The notes under the pieces are model-generated. The model was not told where the DNA came from. It made no database searches and was given only the letters and a program-made list of their open reading frames with translations. 64,000 nt of DNA from UMGS1696 sp964623635 (GTDB lineage: Bacteria > Bacillota > Clostridia > Oscillospirales > CAG-272). The stretch covers positions 1 through 64,000 of the forward strand of contig CAZUUA010000005.1 in NCBI GenBank assembly GCA_964623635.1. Direction: 5' to 3'. Of the stretch, positions 43,877-52,023 are shown in pieces. A program made the position numbers and the translations under genes. Numbering within the stretch: the stretch's first letter is position 1; each line of letters begins with the position of its first letter.

Positions 43877-44555
43877 ACAGTACCCGTCTTATCTTTTCCA
43901 GTGCGGCCTTTTCGATCCGTGACACGTACGACCGGGATATCCCCAGCATTTCCGCCACCTCTCGCTGTGCCACCGGTTTCTCGCCGTTCAGCCCATACCG
44001 CAGGGTGACGATCTTTCGCTCTCTGTCGTCCAATCCTTTTGTAATGAACGCCGCCGCTTTGCCCAGCTTGATCTTGGCGTCGATGTCGTCGGCGATGGTG
44101 TCATCCGTACCCATCACGTCCATGTACGTCAGCGGATTGCCGTCCCGGTCGGTATCGATGGTATCGTGAATGGACACCTCCTGGGACAGCTTTTTCCGGG
44201 AACGAAAATACATGAGGATCTCATTTTGTATGCACCGTGCTCCATAGGTGGCAAATCTGGCGCCATTGTCCGGGTCAAAGGAGTCGATAGACTTGATCAG
44301 CCCAATGGAGCCAATGGACACCAGATCGTCTTTGTCCGGGCTGGCGGCGTAGTATTTTCGCACCACGTGTGCCACCAAGCGTAGGTTGTGCTCGATCAGC
44401 TTTTCCCGGGCTGCCATGTCTCCTTTGTCTCGCCACATCCGGAATAGTTTGTCTTCTTCCTCTTTTGGCAGCGGCGGCGGAAACTGCTGTCCCGATGCAG
44501 CAGACAGTGCGGTAAACGAAAACCCGGACAGGATCGATAACAGATACGCAAGCAT
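43875..44555 (-). CDS. sigK: RNA polymerase sporulation sigma factor SigK
   Basis: Late mother-cell sigma factor that drives spore coat and dipicolinate genes. 226 residues, one uninterrupted frame, with no skin-type element. The N-terminus is a hydrophobic pro-sequence (MLAYLLSILSGFSFT) as in pro-SigK, followed by PPPLPKEEEDKLF. Region 2 has EHNLRLVAHVVRKYY and GSIGLIKSIDSFD; region 4 has LRYGLNGEKPVAQREVAEMLGISRSYVSRIEK in outline. AAAGGAG precedes the ATG. It likely needs proteolytic activation (SpoIVFB type). Confidence 0.93.
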   Translation of the reverse strand: MLAYLLSILSGFSFTALSAASGQQFPPPLPKEEEDKLFRMWRDKGDMAAREKLIEHNLRLVAHVVRKYYAASPDKDDLVSIGSIGLIKSIDSFDPDNGARFATYGARCIQNEILMYFRSRKKLSQEVSIHDTIDTDRDGNPLTYMDVMGTDDTIADDIDAKIKLGKAAAFITKGLDDRERKIVTLRYGLNGEKPVAQREVAEMLGISRSYVSRIEKAALEKIRRVL

Positions 44556-44584
44556 AGGATCTTCTCCTTTTGGTAGGATGCTAT

Positions 44585-44613
44585 ACCATATGCAAACCGC
44601 ACGGTATTATTTC
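44585..44613 (-). promoter_or_regulatory. Candidate mother-cell (SigE-type) promoter of sigK
   Basis: Minus-strand GAAATAAT (44606-44613) and CATATGGT (44585-44592) with a 13-bp spacer, partly matching SigE boxes. No TTGACA/TATAAT pair is present here. Confidence 0.3.
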
Positions 44614-44727
44614 CCTCACTTGGCAGATATTTTCCCATTTTATTTTCTTTTTGCAGTGTACTTTTCGCCGATTTCGGGCATACTGTCACCGAAACCCAAT
44701 TGGATTGCAGAGAAAGGATAATAGCTT

Positions 44728-44931
44728 ATGCTTGACAGAATCGCAACGATCCTTGTGATCATCGGTGCCCTAAACTGGGGCAGTATCGGACTCTTTCGCT
44801 TTGACATCGTGTCCTGGCTCTTTGGCGGACAGGATGCGCTTTGGGCTCGGATCATCTATGGCGTGGTAGCACTGGCAGGAATTTGGTGCATCACACTGCT
44901 GTTCCGTCCCCGTGTAGAAGAAGCGTACTAA
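44728..44931 (+). CDS. DUF378 family small membrane protein
   Basis: 67 residues with two hydrophobic segments (about 5-30 and 42-60). The family motif IGALNWGSIGLF is clear, followed by FDIVSWLFGG and RIIYGVVALAGIW. GAAAGGAT precedes the ATG. DUF378 proteins (YuzA-like) have no settled function. Divergent from sigK; a sporulation-like box pair lies upstream at 44656-44684. Confidence 0.88.
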   Translation: MLDRIATILVIIGALNWGSIGLFRFDIVSWLFGGQDALWARIIYGVVALAGIWCITLLFRPRVEEAY

Positions 44932-44963
44932 ACGATAGTGAACGCCGATTAGCGTTGACTATA

Positions 44964-45015
44964 CAAAAACGACAGTCCTTCGTAGCTATGTTGCTCCGTT
45001 GGGCTGTCGTTTTTT
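44964..45015 (+). terminator. Bidirectional terminator between DUF378 and the ABC permease
   Basis: AAAACGACAGTCC and GGGCTGTCGTTTT arms with an A-run left and a T-run right serve both converging genes. Confidence 0.85.
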
Positions 45016-45022
45016 CACCTAT

Positions 45023-47461
45023 TTATTTGGCAAAGGCATCCAGCACGAATTGGGGTACCTTTCCGGCAAGGAATTCGCCGGCAATGCTTCTGCCATCGGG
45101 TACGGTCATTTTGCCATCCTTGAGGTTGTCGATGGAATATTTGCGTGCCACAATCAGGTAGCCTTGTTCCACCTTACCGGCAGGACCGTACACGTTGGTC
45201 AGCGTGGTTTGCTCTAAAATCTCGGCAGGAGCATCCACATACAGCGCACGACCGGTATCCGCTTCGATCACGTATACACCGGTGTAGTGGTCCGTTACCC
45301 AGTCCATGATCGTCTCACCGCTTTCGTACAGCGTATAGTCCGTATACCGCAGCTGATCATAGTACTCTCGCATACTGCTGGCAAACATGGCGTCTGCGGG
45401 AACACCGTAGCTGGACAGGAAGGACGGCATTTCGTCCCAGAAGGACAGCCACTGGTTCCAGAACGGCGTCATACCGGCGTACAGGGGATACGTGACATAG
45501 CTGCCATTGTGGCAGACCTGCAATGCGCCGATCACAGGGGTACTTGTCATGGAGGTGTCAAACTGTCCGGCGGCATGGATCAGCTCTTCCAGCTTTTGGT
45601 AATAGGCAGCGGAGGCCTCCGGAAAATCGATCACGGAAGAGCCAAGCAGCAGCCACATGGATTCGTCTGCAAATTCGATACTCAGATCGTATACGGCATC
45701 CATAGACACCGTTGCCAGATCGAGGTACTGGTTCTGGTAGGCGGTCATCTTTTCGAGCTTGTCGAAGATCGCTGCATCTGGGGAGATCTCCACGCACCGC
45801 ATCCACCGATGGACCGGCAGACCATGCTTCGGATATACGCTGACCTGGATGCGATAGTTCGTATAGGTGTAGTTGCCGCCATACTCGTAGTCGTACCGAT
45901 ACTGCACGCTTTCCCGCACGGCGGTCGTTTTCGTCATGCTCGATTCCCGAATGACATCAATATCATCTACATACTTTAGATCATCAAACAGTCCACCGCT
46001 CATCCAGCTGTAGATCTCCTGCTGAGAGGTGCCATCGACAGCGGTCAGGCAACGATCCTTGTACAGCGTTTTGAGCATCTTTTCTGCTTCGCTGCTGTTC
46101 TGTCCGATCACCTTGTCGGGGTCGATGTAGAATGCGGTCGAATCTGCATAAGCATTGTTGGCTTCGTTGTTTTCGCCTGTGGTCATGTTTTGGATGTACG
46201 GCATCACGGCGGCAATGTCGTCTTTGTCGGTCAGCTCCAGAGTCATGCTGTTCCACTGGATCGTGACGGACTCCACTTTGTCTGTGGGATACATGAAGGT
46301 ATTAAAGTCGAACACATCGTACAGGAATACCGCCAGGAACACGGCGACCACCACGGCCGTTGCGCCCAGTCCCGGCAGGCCTTGGAACATACTTTTGGTA
46401 TTCCGGGCGATCAGGACATTCATGAGTAAGAAGGACAGCACCAGCCCACACAGGCAGCCAAACAGTGTCCACGAACCACCTTTTCCCATGAGCGCCCGGA
46501 AGAACAGCGCACCACCGGCACCGCCTACAAAGATCACCGGATACTTGACGATGGAGCGCAGCTTCTTCCAGATCAGGGAATTCTCCGACAGCTCACTGCG
46601 GCGGATCCGGTGGAAGTAGTAGCCAAGGCCGTAGTAGACAGCAGCGGTCAGGTACAGCGTGCCCACCTGTGCCAAAGTCTGCCAACCTGTATAATACAGA
46701 CCATTTACCACGTTATCGATCTCTCCGGCGGCGGCAAAGAACACGTAATAGAGATTCACTGCCGGGCACAGGAACCGCATGGCAGTATCGCTAGTGTAGT
46801 GATCCACCTGAATGTGGTCCATACCGTATCCCACTGCCAGGATCACCAAAGCGTACAATAGGATCGGCAGAAAGGCGATCAGTCCGGCTACGATGAAGCG
46901 GAAGATGGCGGTACCGGTCAGCGAACCGGACAGCTGGAACAGGCTGAACACCACCAGATACCCACCGATCCCGGCCAGGATCAGCATCATACCTTTGCCA
47001 AAATGTTCGCCGTCTATGCCCAAACGGATGGCGATACACAGCGTACCGATCAGCATTGCGCCCAGACCGGAGACCAGATAATAGATCCCCTGCACGGCAC
47101 TGCCGGTCACGTACAGCGCATCTCGGGTCAGGGGCAGGCTATGGTAGCAATGCACAGCCCGGCGGGAATTGACGTACCCGGTGGCGCTCATCCCGGCGAA
47201 CACACCCAGCACGCAGGACACCACCGCAAAAATTGCCGACACTTCTAAGAACAGCTTGCTGCCTTTGACGAGCATGGTGGAGCCACCATACCGGCGCAGG
47301 TCACTGAGCGCACTGTCCACACCGATGATACTGGTGACCACACAGGCCAGCAGCATGACGATGGCATAGAACATGAACTGCTGCCAGTTTTGTTTCAGTC
47401 CAAAGCGGAGCCAGGACAGATGATTTTTCGGTTTATCCAAGGATCTGACTGGTGAATTCAT
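45023..47461 (-). CDS. ABC transporter permease with large extracytoplasmic region
   Basis: 812 residues. The N-terminal half has about ten hydrophobic segments (first near 30-48, last near 365-385). The C-terminal half (about 390-812) is soluble, with several Tyr/Asp-rich stretches and no clear motif. The upstream GntR regulator and ABC ATPase identify it as the permease of a YtrA-type exporter operon, a group linked to resistance against cell-wall-active peptides in Firmicutes. The ATG at 47461 has GGAGG upstream and lies 29 bp inside the ATPase gene. Confidence 0.75.
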   Translation of the reverse strand: MNSPVRSLDKPKNHLSWLRFGLKQNWQQFMFYAIVMLLACVVTSIIGVDSALSDLRRYGGSTMLVKGSKLFLEVSAIFAVVSCVLGVFAGMSATGYVNSRRAVHCYHSLPLTRDALYVTGSAVQGIYYLVSGLGAMLIGTLCIAIRLGIDGEHFGKGMMLILAGIGGYLVVFSLFQLSGSLTGTAIFRFIVAGLIAFLPILLYALVILAVGYGMDHIQVDHYTSDTAMRFLCPAVNLYYVFFAAAGEIDNVVNGLYYTGWQTLAQVGTLYLTAAVYYGLGYYFHRIRRSELSENSLIWKKLRSIVKYPVIFVGGAGGALFFRALMGKGGSWTLFGCLCGLVLSFLLMNVLIARNTKSMFQGLPGLGATAVVVAVFLAVFLYDVFDFNTFMYPTDKVESVTIQWNSMTLELTDKDDIAAVMPYIQNMTTGENNEANNAYADSTAFYIDPDKVIGQNSSEAEKMLKTLYKDRCLTAVDGTSQQEIYSWMSGGLFDDLKYVDDIDVIRESSMTKTTAVRESVQYRYDYEYGGNYTYTNYRIQVSVYPKHGLPVHRWMRCVEISPDAAIFDKLEKMTAYQNQYLDLATVSMDAVYDLSIEFADESMWLLLGSSVIDFPEASAAYYQKLEELIHAAGQFDTSMTSTPVIGALQVCHNGSYVTYPLYAGMTPFWNQWLSFWDEMPSFLSSYGVPADAMFASSMREYYDQLRYTDYTLYESGETIMDWVTDHYTGVYVIEADTGRALYVDAPAEILEQTTLTNVYGPAGKVEQGYLIVARKYSIDNLKDGKMTVPDGRSIAGEFLAGKVPQFVLDAFAK

Positions 47462-48359
47462 ACCCTCTTTCCTCCATTTCCGTAATAAATATCTCTTCCA
47501 GCGTCATGGGAATATATTCGCAGAACAGCGGCGACGTTTCCCGGAACCAGGGAGTCAGCCCTTCCTCCGAGCCACGCACGATCAGCGTGAACAAGCTGCC
47601 CCGGCGTTCCATAGACGATGGATACAGCTCCCGCAGCTTTTCGGTCATTTTGTCGCATTCGTCCTTTCGGTAGGACACCTGCACCTTGACCATGTTGGTG
47701 CGAATGTCGTCCAGCTCTCGCTCGAACAGCAATTCCCCTTTGTGCAGCAGACCGATGTGGTCCGCCATATCCTCCATTTCCCGGAGGTTGTGGGAAGCCA
47801 CCACACAGCACAGGTTTCGTTCTGCCACATCCTCGATGATCAGGCTTTTCACCAGCTGCCGCATGACCGGGTCCAGACCGTCAAAGGTCTCGTCGCAGAA
47901 CATATACTGCGGTCGGCAGGACAGTCCAAGCAGCATGGAGACCTGCTTCTGCATACCCTTGGAAAAGGTGGTGATGCGGCGTCTGGGCTCCAGTCCGAAT
48001 TTTTCTACAAGTGCCGCATATCGTTCCTCGGAGAAGGTGGGATACAGGCTCTGGTAGAAGGCCTTCATGTCGTGCATGGTGGCGTGGGGCAGAAAATACG
48101 GGTCGTCGGATAGATACACGATCTGCTGCTTTACGGCGGTATTCTCCCACACCGGCTCGCCTTCGTACCGGATCGTACCGCTGTCCGGCTGATAGATCCC
48201 GGAAAGCACACGCATAAGTGTAGATTTGCCGGAACCGTTGGAGCCGATCAGTCCATAGATGCTGCCGTCTGCCACGGAAATGGATACATTCTGTAGGCTG
48301 CGCACGACCTGGCTTCCCGGCGCTTCAAAGGTTTTGCAAATGGATTCTGCATGGATCAT
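47433..48359 (-). CDS. ABC transporter ATP-binding protein
   Basis: 308 residues. Nucleotide-binding domain with Walker A GLIGSNGSGKSTLM, the signature FSKGMQKQVSMLLGL in place of LSGGQ, Walker B YMFCDETFDGLDP and the H-loop ASHNLREME. A C-terminal regulatory extension (about 225-308) follows. The FSKGMQKQ signature is typical of exporters of the YtrB/BcrA type. It overlaps gntR by 4 bp (ATGA), showing co-translation. Confidence 0.92.
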   Translation of the reverse strand: MIHAESICKTFEAPGSQVVRSLQNVSISVADGSIYGLIGSNGSGKSTLMRVLSGIYQPDSGTIRYEGEPVWENTAVKQQIVYLSDDPYFLPHATMHDMKAFYQSLYPTFSEERYAALVEKFGLEPRRRITTFSKGMQKQVSMLLGLSCRPQYMFCDETFDGLDPVMRQLVKSLIIEDVAERNLCCVVASHNLREMEDMADHIGLLHKGELLFERELDDIRTNMVKVQVSYRKDECDKMTEKLRELYPSSMERRGSLFTLIVRGSEEGLTPWFRETSPLFCEYIPMTLEEIFITEMEERGYEFTSQILG

Positions 48360-48778
48360 TGCACGTCCCCTCCTTCGTTTTTCTCTTTTGCTTCTGCGAT
48401 GGTCTTATGATTCTCCCAGGCCTTTTTTGCCAACTCGAGAAATTCCGCTTCGGTGATGCCGGTGGACACCGCTTCTCTGGCGATGGCTGACAACGCCTCT
48501 TCGGTCATGGCCAGCTGTTCCTTCCGCAGGTCATCGGTCTCTGCCAACACCACACTGCCCCGTCCCGGCAAGGTCAGGATCACGCCCTGGCGTTCCAGCT
48601 CGTTGTAGGCCTTTTGGATGGTATTGGGATTGATGCACAGCTCCTTGGCAAGGGCCCGGACAGATGGCAGCTTTTCGCCAGGACGGATCTCCCCGGACAG
48701 GATCAGCTTGCGGATGTTGTCGATGAGCTGCTCGTACAGCTGCTTCCGATCCCGCAGATCTACGGTGATATACTGCAT
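48356..48778 (-). CDS. GntR-family (YtrA-type) transcriptional regulator
   Basis: 140 residues from ATG at 48778. The winged helix is at about 12-75 (YEQLIDNIRKLILSGEI, GEKLPSVRALAKEL, NPNTIQKAYNELERQG), and a short C-terminal helical tail replaces the large effector domain of other GntR types, which is the YtrA subfamily layout. It probably represses its own operon by binding the repeat at 48815-48857. Confidence 0.92.
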   Translation of the reverse strand: MQYITVDLRDRKQLYEQLIDNIRKLILSGEIRPGEKLPSVRALAKELCINPNTIQKAYNELERQGVILTLPGRGSVVLAETDDLRKEQLAMTEEALSAIAREAVSTGITEAEFLELAKKAWENHKTIAEAKEKNEGGDVQ

Positions 48779-48814
48779 ATTCCTGCTTGCACTCCTTTCT
48801 GTGATGGATATTTT

Positions 48815-48857
48815 CTGTATCGCTCGTATTAACTGTATCACTTGTATTAGTACAGTT
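48815..48857 (-). promoter_or_regulatory. Probable operator of the GntR/ABC operon
   Basis: Two near-identical 16-base direct repeats (48815-48830 and 48833-48848, differing at two positions, 18-base period), plus AACTGTA/TACAGTT inverted arms that cover 48831-48857. They lie just downstream of the -10 box, where a repressor would block transcription. Confidence 0.7.
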
Positions 48858-48859
48858 GG

Positions 48860-48888
48860 ATTATACCACACATTGCCAGCGTTGTCAA
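48860..48888 (-). promoter_or_regulatory. Promoter of the GntR/ABC operon
   Basis: Minus-strand TTGACA (48883-48888) and TATAAT (48860-48865), 17-bp spacer, extended -10 TGG. Confidence 0.88.
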
Positions 48889-48959
48889 GAGGGTACGCAA
48901 AAGTTTTGGATTTTCCATTTGGGCAGATGTCGTTTTTTCATAAAATCCCGGAAAGGTAC

Positions 48960-48987
48960 TTGCTTTTTCGGCAGAATATGGTATAAT
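48960..48987 (+). promoter_or_regulatory. Promoter of the gene at 49022
   Basis: TTGCTT (48960-48965) and TATAAT (48982-48987), 16-bp spacer, extended -10 TGG. Confidence 0.6.
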
Positions 48988-49021
48988 GGAGGGCAGATCA
49001 CCGAGATAGCAGGAGAACGAT

Positions 49022-49711
49022 ATGGATCCACATTATACACGATTTTTGGGCGCACTGGCCGGAGAGATCGGCGCCCCGGTGCTGTTTGAACCCTTTGTAC
49101 CGGTGTACCTGACAGAGCAGCTGATCTGGCGGCGTGGCGAGCATCTTTGGAACACCATACCAGCCTACATAGACACCCTTTTGTCGCTTCGTGAACGAAC
49201 CTATGCCGACGTGGTCATCGCCGATATGCGTGGGTTTGGCGATGCACTGGCCGACGAAATGGCACAGCACATGGCAGCTCTTGCCACCGATGCCATTCGC
49301 TTTGTAGCACTGTGCGCTTCCTCTGTACAAATGCGGGCAGCACTGTCGTCCACCGGCGTTTGTGCAGTGGGTCTATATGGCTGGCAGGACTGGCTGTCAG
49401 ATGTACCACAGGCCGCCATTGCCATGGATGGAGAAGTGGAGGATGCCGTGTCCCGTGGGTTTGCCGGTTGGTATTGTCCCGGTGGCGCCGAAGAAATGTG
49501 GGATCTGTGGCACGATCGGATCGCCATTGCCGGTGGACTGGGCTGCGACTGGCTGCGGCGTGGGCAACCGGTGGAGATCCACAATCGGTGTGAGACCCTA
49601 TTCCGGCATACCAAAAACAGTCGGTATCTGGTGGGCTCCGGCGGCGAAACGACCAAAGAGGATTATTTGTCTCTCATTTCCCTGCTGGGGATCTATCGGA
49701 AGTATCGGTGA
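49022..49711 (+). CDS. Uncharacterised protein, possibly URO-D-like fold
   Basis: 229 residues, no signal peptide or membrane segment. Segments such as FEPFVPVYLTEQLIWRRG, ADVVIADMRGFGD, AMDGEVEDAVSRGFAGWY, IAGGLGCDW and the closing GSGGETTKEDYLSLISLLG give a broad impression of the uroporphyrinogen decarboxylase/methyltransferase barrel, but no catalytic motif can be named. GCAGGAG precedes the ATG. Own promoter; no linked pathway genes. Confidence 0.6.
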   Translation: MDPHYTRFLGALAGEIGAPVLFEPFVPVYLTEQLIWRRGEHLWNTIPAYIDTLLSLRERTYADVVIADMRGFGDALADEMAQHMAALATDAIRFVALCASSVQMRAALSSTGVCAVGLYGWQDWLSDVPQAAIAMDGEVEDAVSRGFAGWYCPGGAEEMWDLWHDRIAIAGGLGCDWLRRGQPVEIHNRCETLFRHTKNSRYLVGSGGETTKEDYLSLISLLGIYRKYR

Positions 49712-49768
49712 GATCGTTTGGACACCGATGCCAAAAATGAAATATCTGTGAATTTCTCCGTTTGCACC

Positions 49769-49797
49769 TTGCAAGATGGCGCAGAATACGGTATAAT
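49769..49797 (+). promoter_or_regulatory. Promoter of yajC
   Basis: TTGCAA (49769-49774) and TATAAT (49792-49797), 17-bp spacer. Confidence 0.78.
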
Positions 49798-49838
49798 ATA
49801 TACTTGAATGCAACAAACCCAAGATCAGGAGGAAAACC

Positions 49839-50162
49839 ATGTTTTATACTTTGGAAGCCACCACACAGGATGCGGCCAACAGTGCACAGCTGATCTCCAC
49901 TGTGATCATGCTGGTAGCGATGATCGCTATTTTCTACTTCTTTATGTACAGACCCCAGAAGAAGCAGGACAAGGAAACCAACGATATGCGCAATGCCCTG
50001 CAGGTCGGCGACGAGATCACCACCATCGGCGGCATCATTGGCAAGATCGTATCCATCAAGGATGAGACCGTGCTGATCGAGACCAGCAACGAGCGGAACA
50101 AGATCCGGATCCTGCGCACCGCTGTACGGAATGTTGACGTACACGCCGAGGATGCGGAATAA
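49839..50162 (+). CDS. yajC: Preprotein translocase subunit YajC
   Basis: 107-residue accessory subunit of the SecDF-YajC complex. One membrane segment (about 18-38), then the conserved FYFFMYRPQKKQDKE, LQVGDEITTIGGIIGKI and a small soluble domain. CAGGAGG precedes the ATG. secD/secF do not follow; the next gene is a TIGR04086-type protein, a neighbour commonly seen in Clostridia. Confidence 0.95.
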   Translation: MFYTLEATTQDAANSAQLISTVIMLVAMIAIFYFFMYRPQKKQDKETNDMRNALQVGDEITTIGGIIGKIVSIKDETVLIETSNERNKIRILRTAVRNVDVHAEDAE

Positions 50163-50191
50163 AACTGCAACAAAGGAATATTCCACATCGC

Positions 50192-50237
50192 CTCCGAATA
50201 TAGTTGTCTGGAACACCATACACATTCGGAGGTTTTG
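50192..50237 (+). promoter_or_regulatory. Hairpin that can sequester the ribosome-binding site of the next gene
   Basis: CCTCCGAAT (50192-50200) and ATTCGGAGG (50225-50233) form a perfect 9-bp stem with a 24-base loop, followed by TTTT. GGAGG of the right arm is the ribosome-binding site for the ATG at 50241. It could act as a terminator, a translational switch, or both. Confidence 0.7.
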
Positions 50238-50240
50238 TAT

Positions 50241-50675
50241 ATGGAAAAGAATACCACAAAGGATACCGGTCTGCATCGGTGGCTCTTCGGGCTTGGCAAG
50301 GCACAGCTTGTATTTTGCCTCACCGGGCTCCTTCTGCTGCTTTTGGGCACCGGCATAGCCATGGCTACAAAGGATCCGGGGTCGCTGCAAAAGCCACTGG
50401 CCTACACGGCACTGTGCTTGTCATCCCTTGTCGGTGGGATCGCTGCGGTGCGTTTCACAGAGGATGGACTGCTCTCCGGCCTACTCTCCGGTACGCTGTC
50501 CCTTGGTTTGGTACGGCTCCTGTCTCTGGCACCACTACCGGCATCTGCCATGGAAATGATCGAATTTGTGTGCTTTCTTTGCCTGATCCCGGCTTTGTCC
50601 CTTTGTGGTGCAGTGGTAGGCAAACGACGCAAAAAGAAACACAATCCAAGGCACCACCGCTCAATGCACAGCTAA
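50241..50675 (+). CDS. TIGR04086-type membrane protein
   Basis: 144 residues from ATG at 50241 (CGGAGG upstream). Four hydrophobic segments (about 25-43, 52-68, 80-98 and 105-124) and a basic C-terminal tail (KRRKKKHNPRHH). Small four-helix proteins at this position after yajC are classed as TIGR04086 in Clostridia; their function is unknown. The family assignment rests on size, topology and neighbourhood. Confidence 0.7.
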   Translation: MEKNTTKDTGLHRWLFGLGKAQLVFCLTGLLLLLLGTGIAMATKDPGSLQKPLAYTALCLSSLVGGIAAVRFTEDGLLSGLLSGTLSLGLVRLLSLAPLPASAMEMIEFVCFLCLIPALSLCGAVVGKRRKKKHNPRHHRSMHS

Positions 50676-50692
50676 CGCCTGGATGGTGCCTT
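50648..50692 (+). other. Inverted repeat spanning the end of the TIGR04086 gene
   Basis: AAGGCACCA (50648-50656) and TGGTGCCTT (50684-50692), perfect 9-bp arms around the stop codon, with no T-run. It may affect mRNA stability or partial termination. Confidence 0.55.
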
Positions 50693-50732
50693 CAGAAAAT
50701 ACCCCAATTTGTAAAAAACGAGGTCGTGCTCT

Positions 50733-51629
50733 ATGCTTTACACGTACAAAAAAAATGGCGTCCGGCTGGCGGTACATACACGCACCGGGATCACGCACAT
50801 TCTGGATAGTTTGACTTTTGATATGCTGGCACAGTTTGCCGACGAAACTTCCCTGCCGGAGGAGCTGCCCATGGGTACCCGGTATTTCTTTGCCAAATAC
50901 GACTCCGGGGATCTGAAAAAGGCATACGCCACGGTACGAGAGATCTACCGGCTGGAAGACGAAGAAAGTGGCAGTACAGCGGAAAGCCCGGTGGCCGGTG
51001 CGGTGCTGACTCCGGCTGTGCTGGGGGAACGATATGAAGAGCTCTTGCGCACACTGCCATCGGACGCTTCCCTGCTGCTCATTTTGAACGAAAACGACAA
51101 CGCAGACGACATCCTGACAAAGACACGTGAGATCCTGCCACAGGTCAAGATCACGCTGCGTGCGCCGCTCTGCCTGTGTCACGGTGCCGATGCGTATCAG
51201 GTGGTGGTCGGGGACCTTGCGTCCTTTGCCGGAACAGAGCTGCCGCAAGATGCCGTGGTATATGCCACCTTCACAAGAGACACCGATCTGTCGGCAGAGG
51301 TCACCAGACTGCTAGATGCCGGATATGGGGTCTGTGCAGTGCCGGAGGTATCTATGGATCCGGAGACTGCCATTCAAGCCTACGATGCCCTTTCCCGCAC
51401 TTTGACCCGTCGGAAGCGGACGGACAAAGCCTTTCGCTTTTTGCCCTTTGCCTTGCAGGAGAACCTTGGCAGCTGGATGCTGAACGACACCGTTGTCTCC
51501 GCCGATCCGGACACGCTGCCCGGTGGATTCTGGCAATACGGCGCACTGATGCATCTGGCCGGCGGTATCTCGTCCCCGGCTGTACTGCGCAGTCTGGTGG
51601 AGTCTGCCCTTGTGCTGACACAGGCGTGA
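50733..51629 (+). CDS. Orphan protein with SCIFF-maturase-like N-terminus, no radical SAM motif
   Basis: 298 residues. The first 80 (KKNGVRLAVHTRTGITHILD, then LTFDML, then LKKAYATVREIYRLEDEE) resemble the N-terminal domain of the radical SAM enzymes that mature the six-cysteine SCIFF peptide, which in Clostridia sit in this same place after yajC and TIGR04086. The rest has no CxxxCxxC motif (cysteines only in LCLCHG and GVCAVP), and no short six-cysteine precursor gene is found nearby. It may be a degenerate or repurposed barrel. Function unknown. No clear ribosome-binding site except GAGG at 50720-50723. Confidence 0.6.
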   Translation: MLYTYKKNGVRLAVHTRTGITHILDSLTFDMLAQFADETSLPEELPMGTRYFFAKYDSGDLKKAYATVREIYRLEDEESGSTAESPVAGAVLTPAVLGERYEELLRTLPSDASLLLILNENDNADDILTKTREILPQVKITLRAPLCLCHGADAYQVVVGDLASFAGTELPQDAVVYATFTRDTDLSAEVTRLLDAGYGVCAVPEVSMDPETAIQAYDALSRTLTRRKRTDKAFRFLPFALQENLGSWMLNDTVVSADPDTLPGGFWQYGALMHLAGGISSPAVLRSLVESALVLTQA

Positions 51630-51735
51630 ATCCATGACCACAGCTTCCCTCTGCACATACTTGTCGCCAAAACAGAACGGCAGGTCTATGGAGAGGGATT
51701 TTTTGCTGCATACCCGATGGATCCATTTTGAAAAA

Positions 51736-51765
51736 CAAAAAGACGACCCATTTCTGAATCGTCTC
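51736..51765 (-). terminator. Terminator of tRNA-Leu
   Basis: Minus-strand AGACGA and TCGTCT arms followed by TTTTTG, just downstream of the tRNA. The plus-strand gene ending at 51629 has no separate terminator and may also use this hairpin. Confidence 0.75.
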
Positions 51766-51769
51766 ATCC

Positions 51770-51854
51770 TGCGGGCAAGAGGACTTGAACCTCCACCGGT
51801 GCAATACCGACTAGAACCTGAATCTAGCGCGTCTGCCAATTCCGCCATGCCCGC
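51770..51854 (-). tRNA. tRNA-Leu (CAG)
   Basis: 85-base minus-strand cloverleaf with a long variable arm. Acceptor GCGGGCA pairs with TGCCCGC; the anticodon stem CTAGA/TCTAG holds TTCAGGT, giving CAG (leucine, CUG). T-arm AGGTTCAAGTCCT. CCA is not encoded. Confidence 0.94.
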
Positions 51855-51895
51855 ATATTTCTTTGTCGTTTGTGCTCTTGCCTTACGACTTCTAT

Positions 51896-51924
51896 ATTAT
51901 ACACCATTCTTTCCCATTTGTCAA
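51896..51924 (-). promoter_or_regulatory. Promoter of tRNA-Leu
   Basis: Minus-strand TTGACA (51919-51924) and TATAAT (51896-51901), 17-bp spacer, extended -10 TG. Confidence 0.85.
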
Positions 51925-52023
51925 CCCCTTTTGCAAAAGTTTTTCAAAAACTTTTTTGCATTTCCTGGCAAACATTCTGGGGACATACCACCGCAAGTGC
52001 TGTGTACCTTTGTGAATTTTCCC

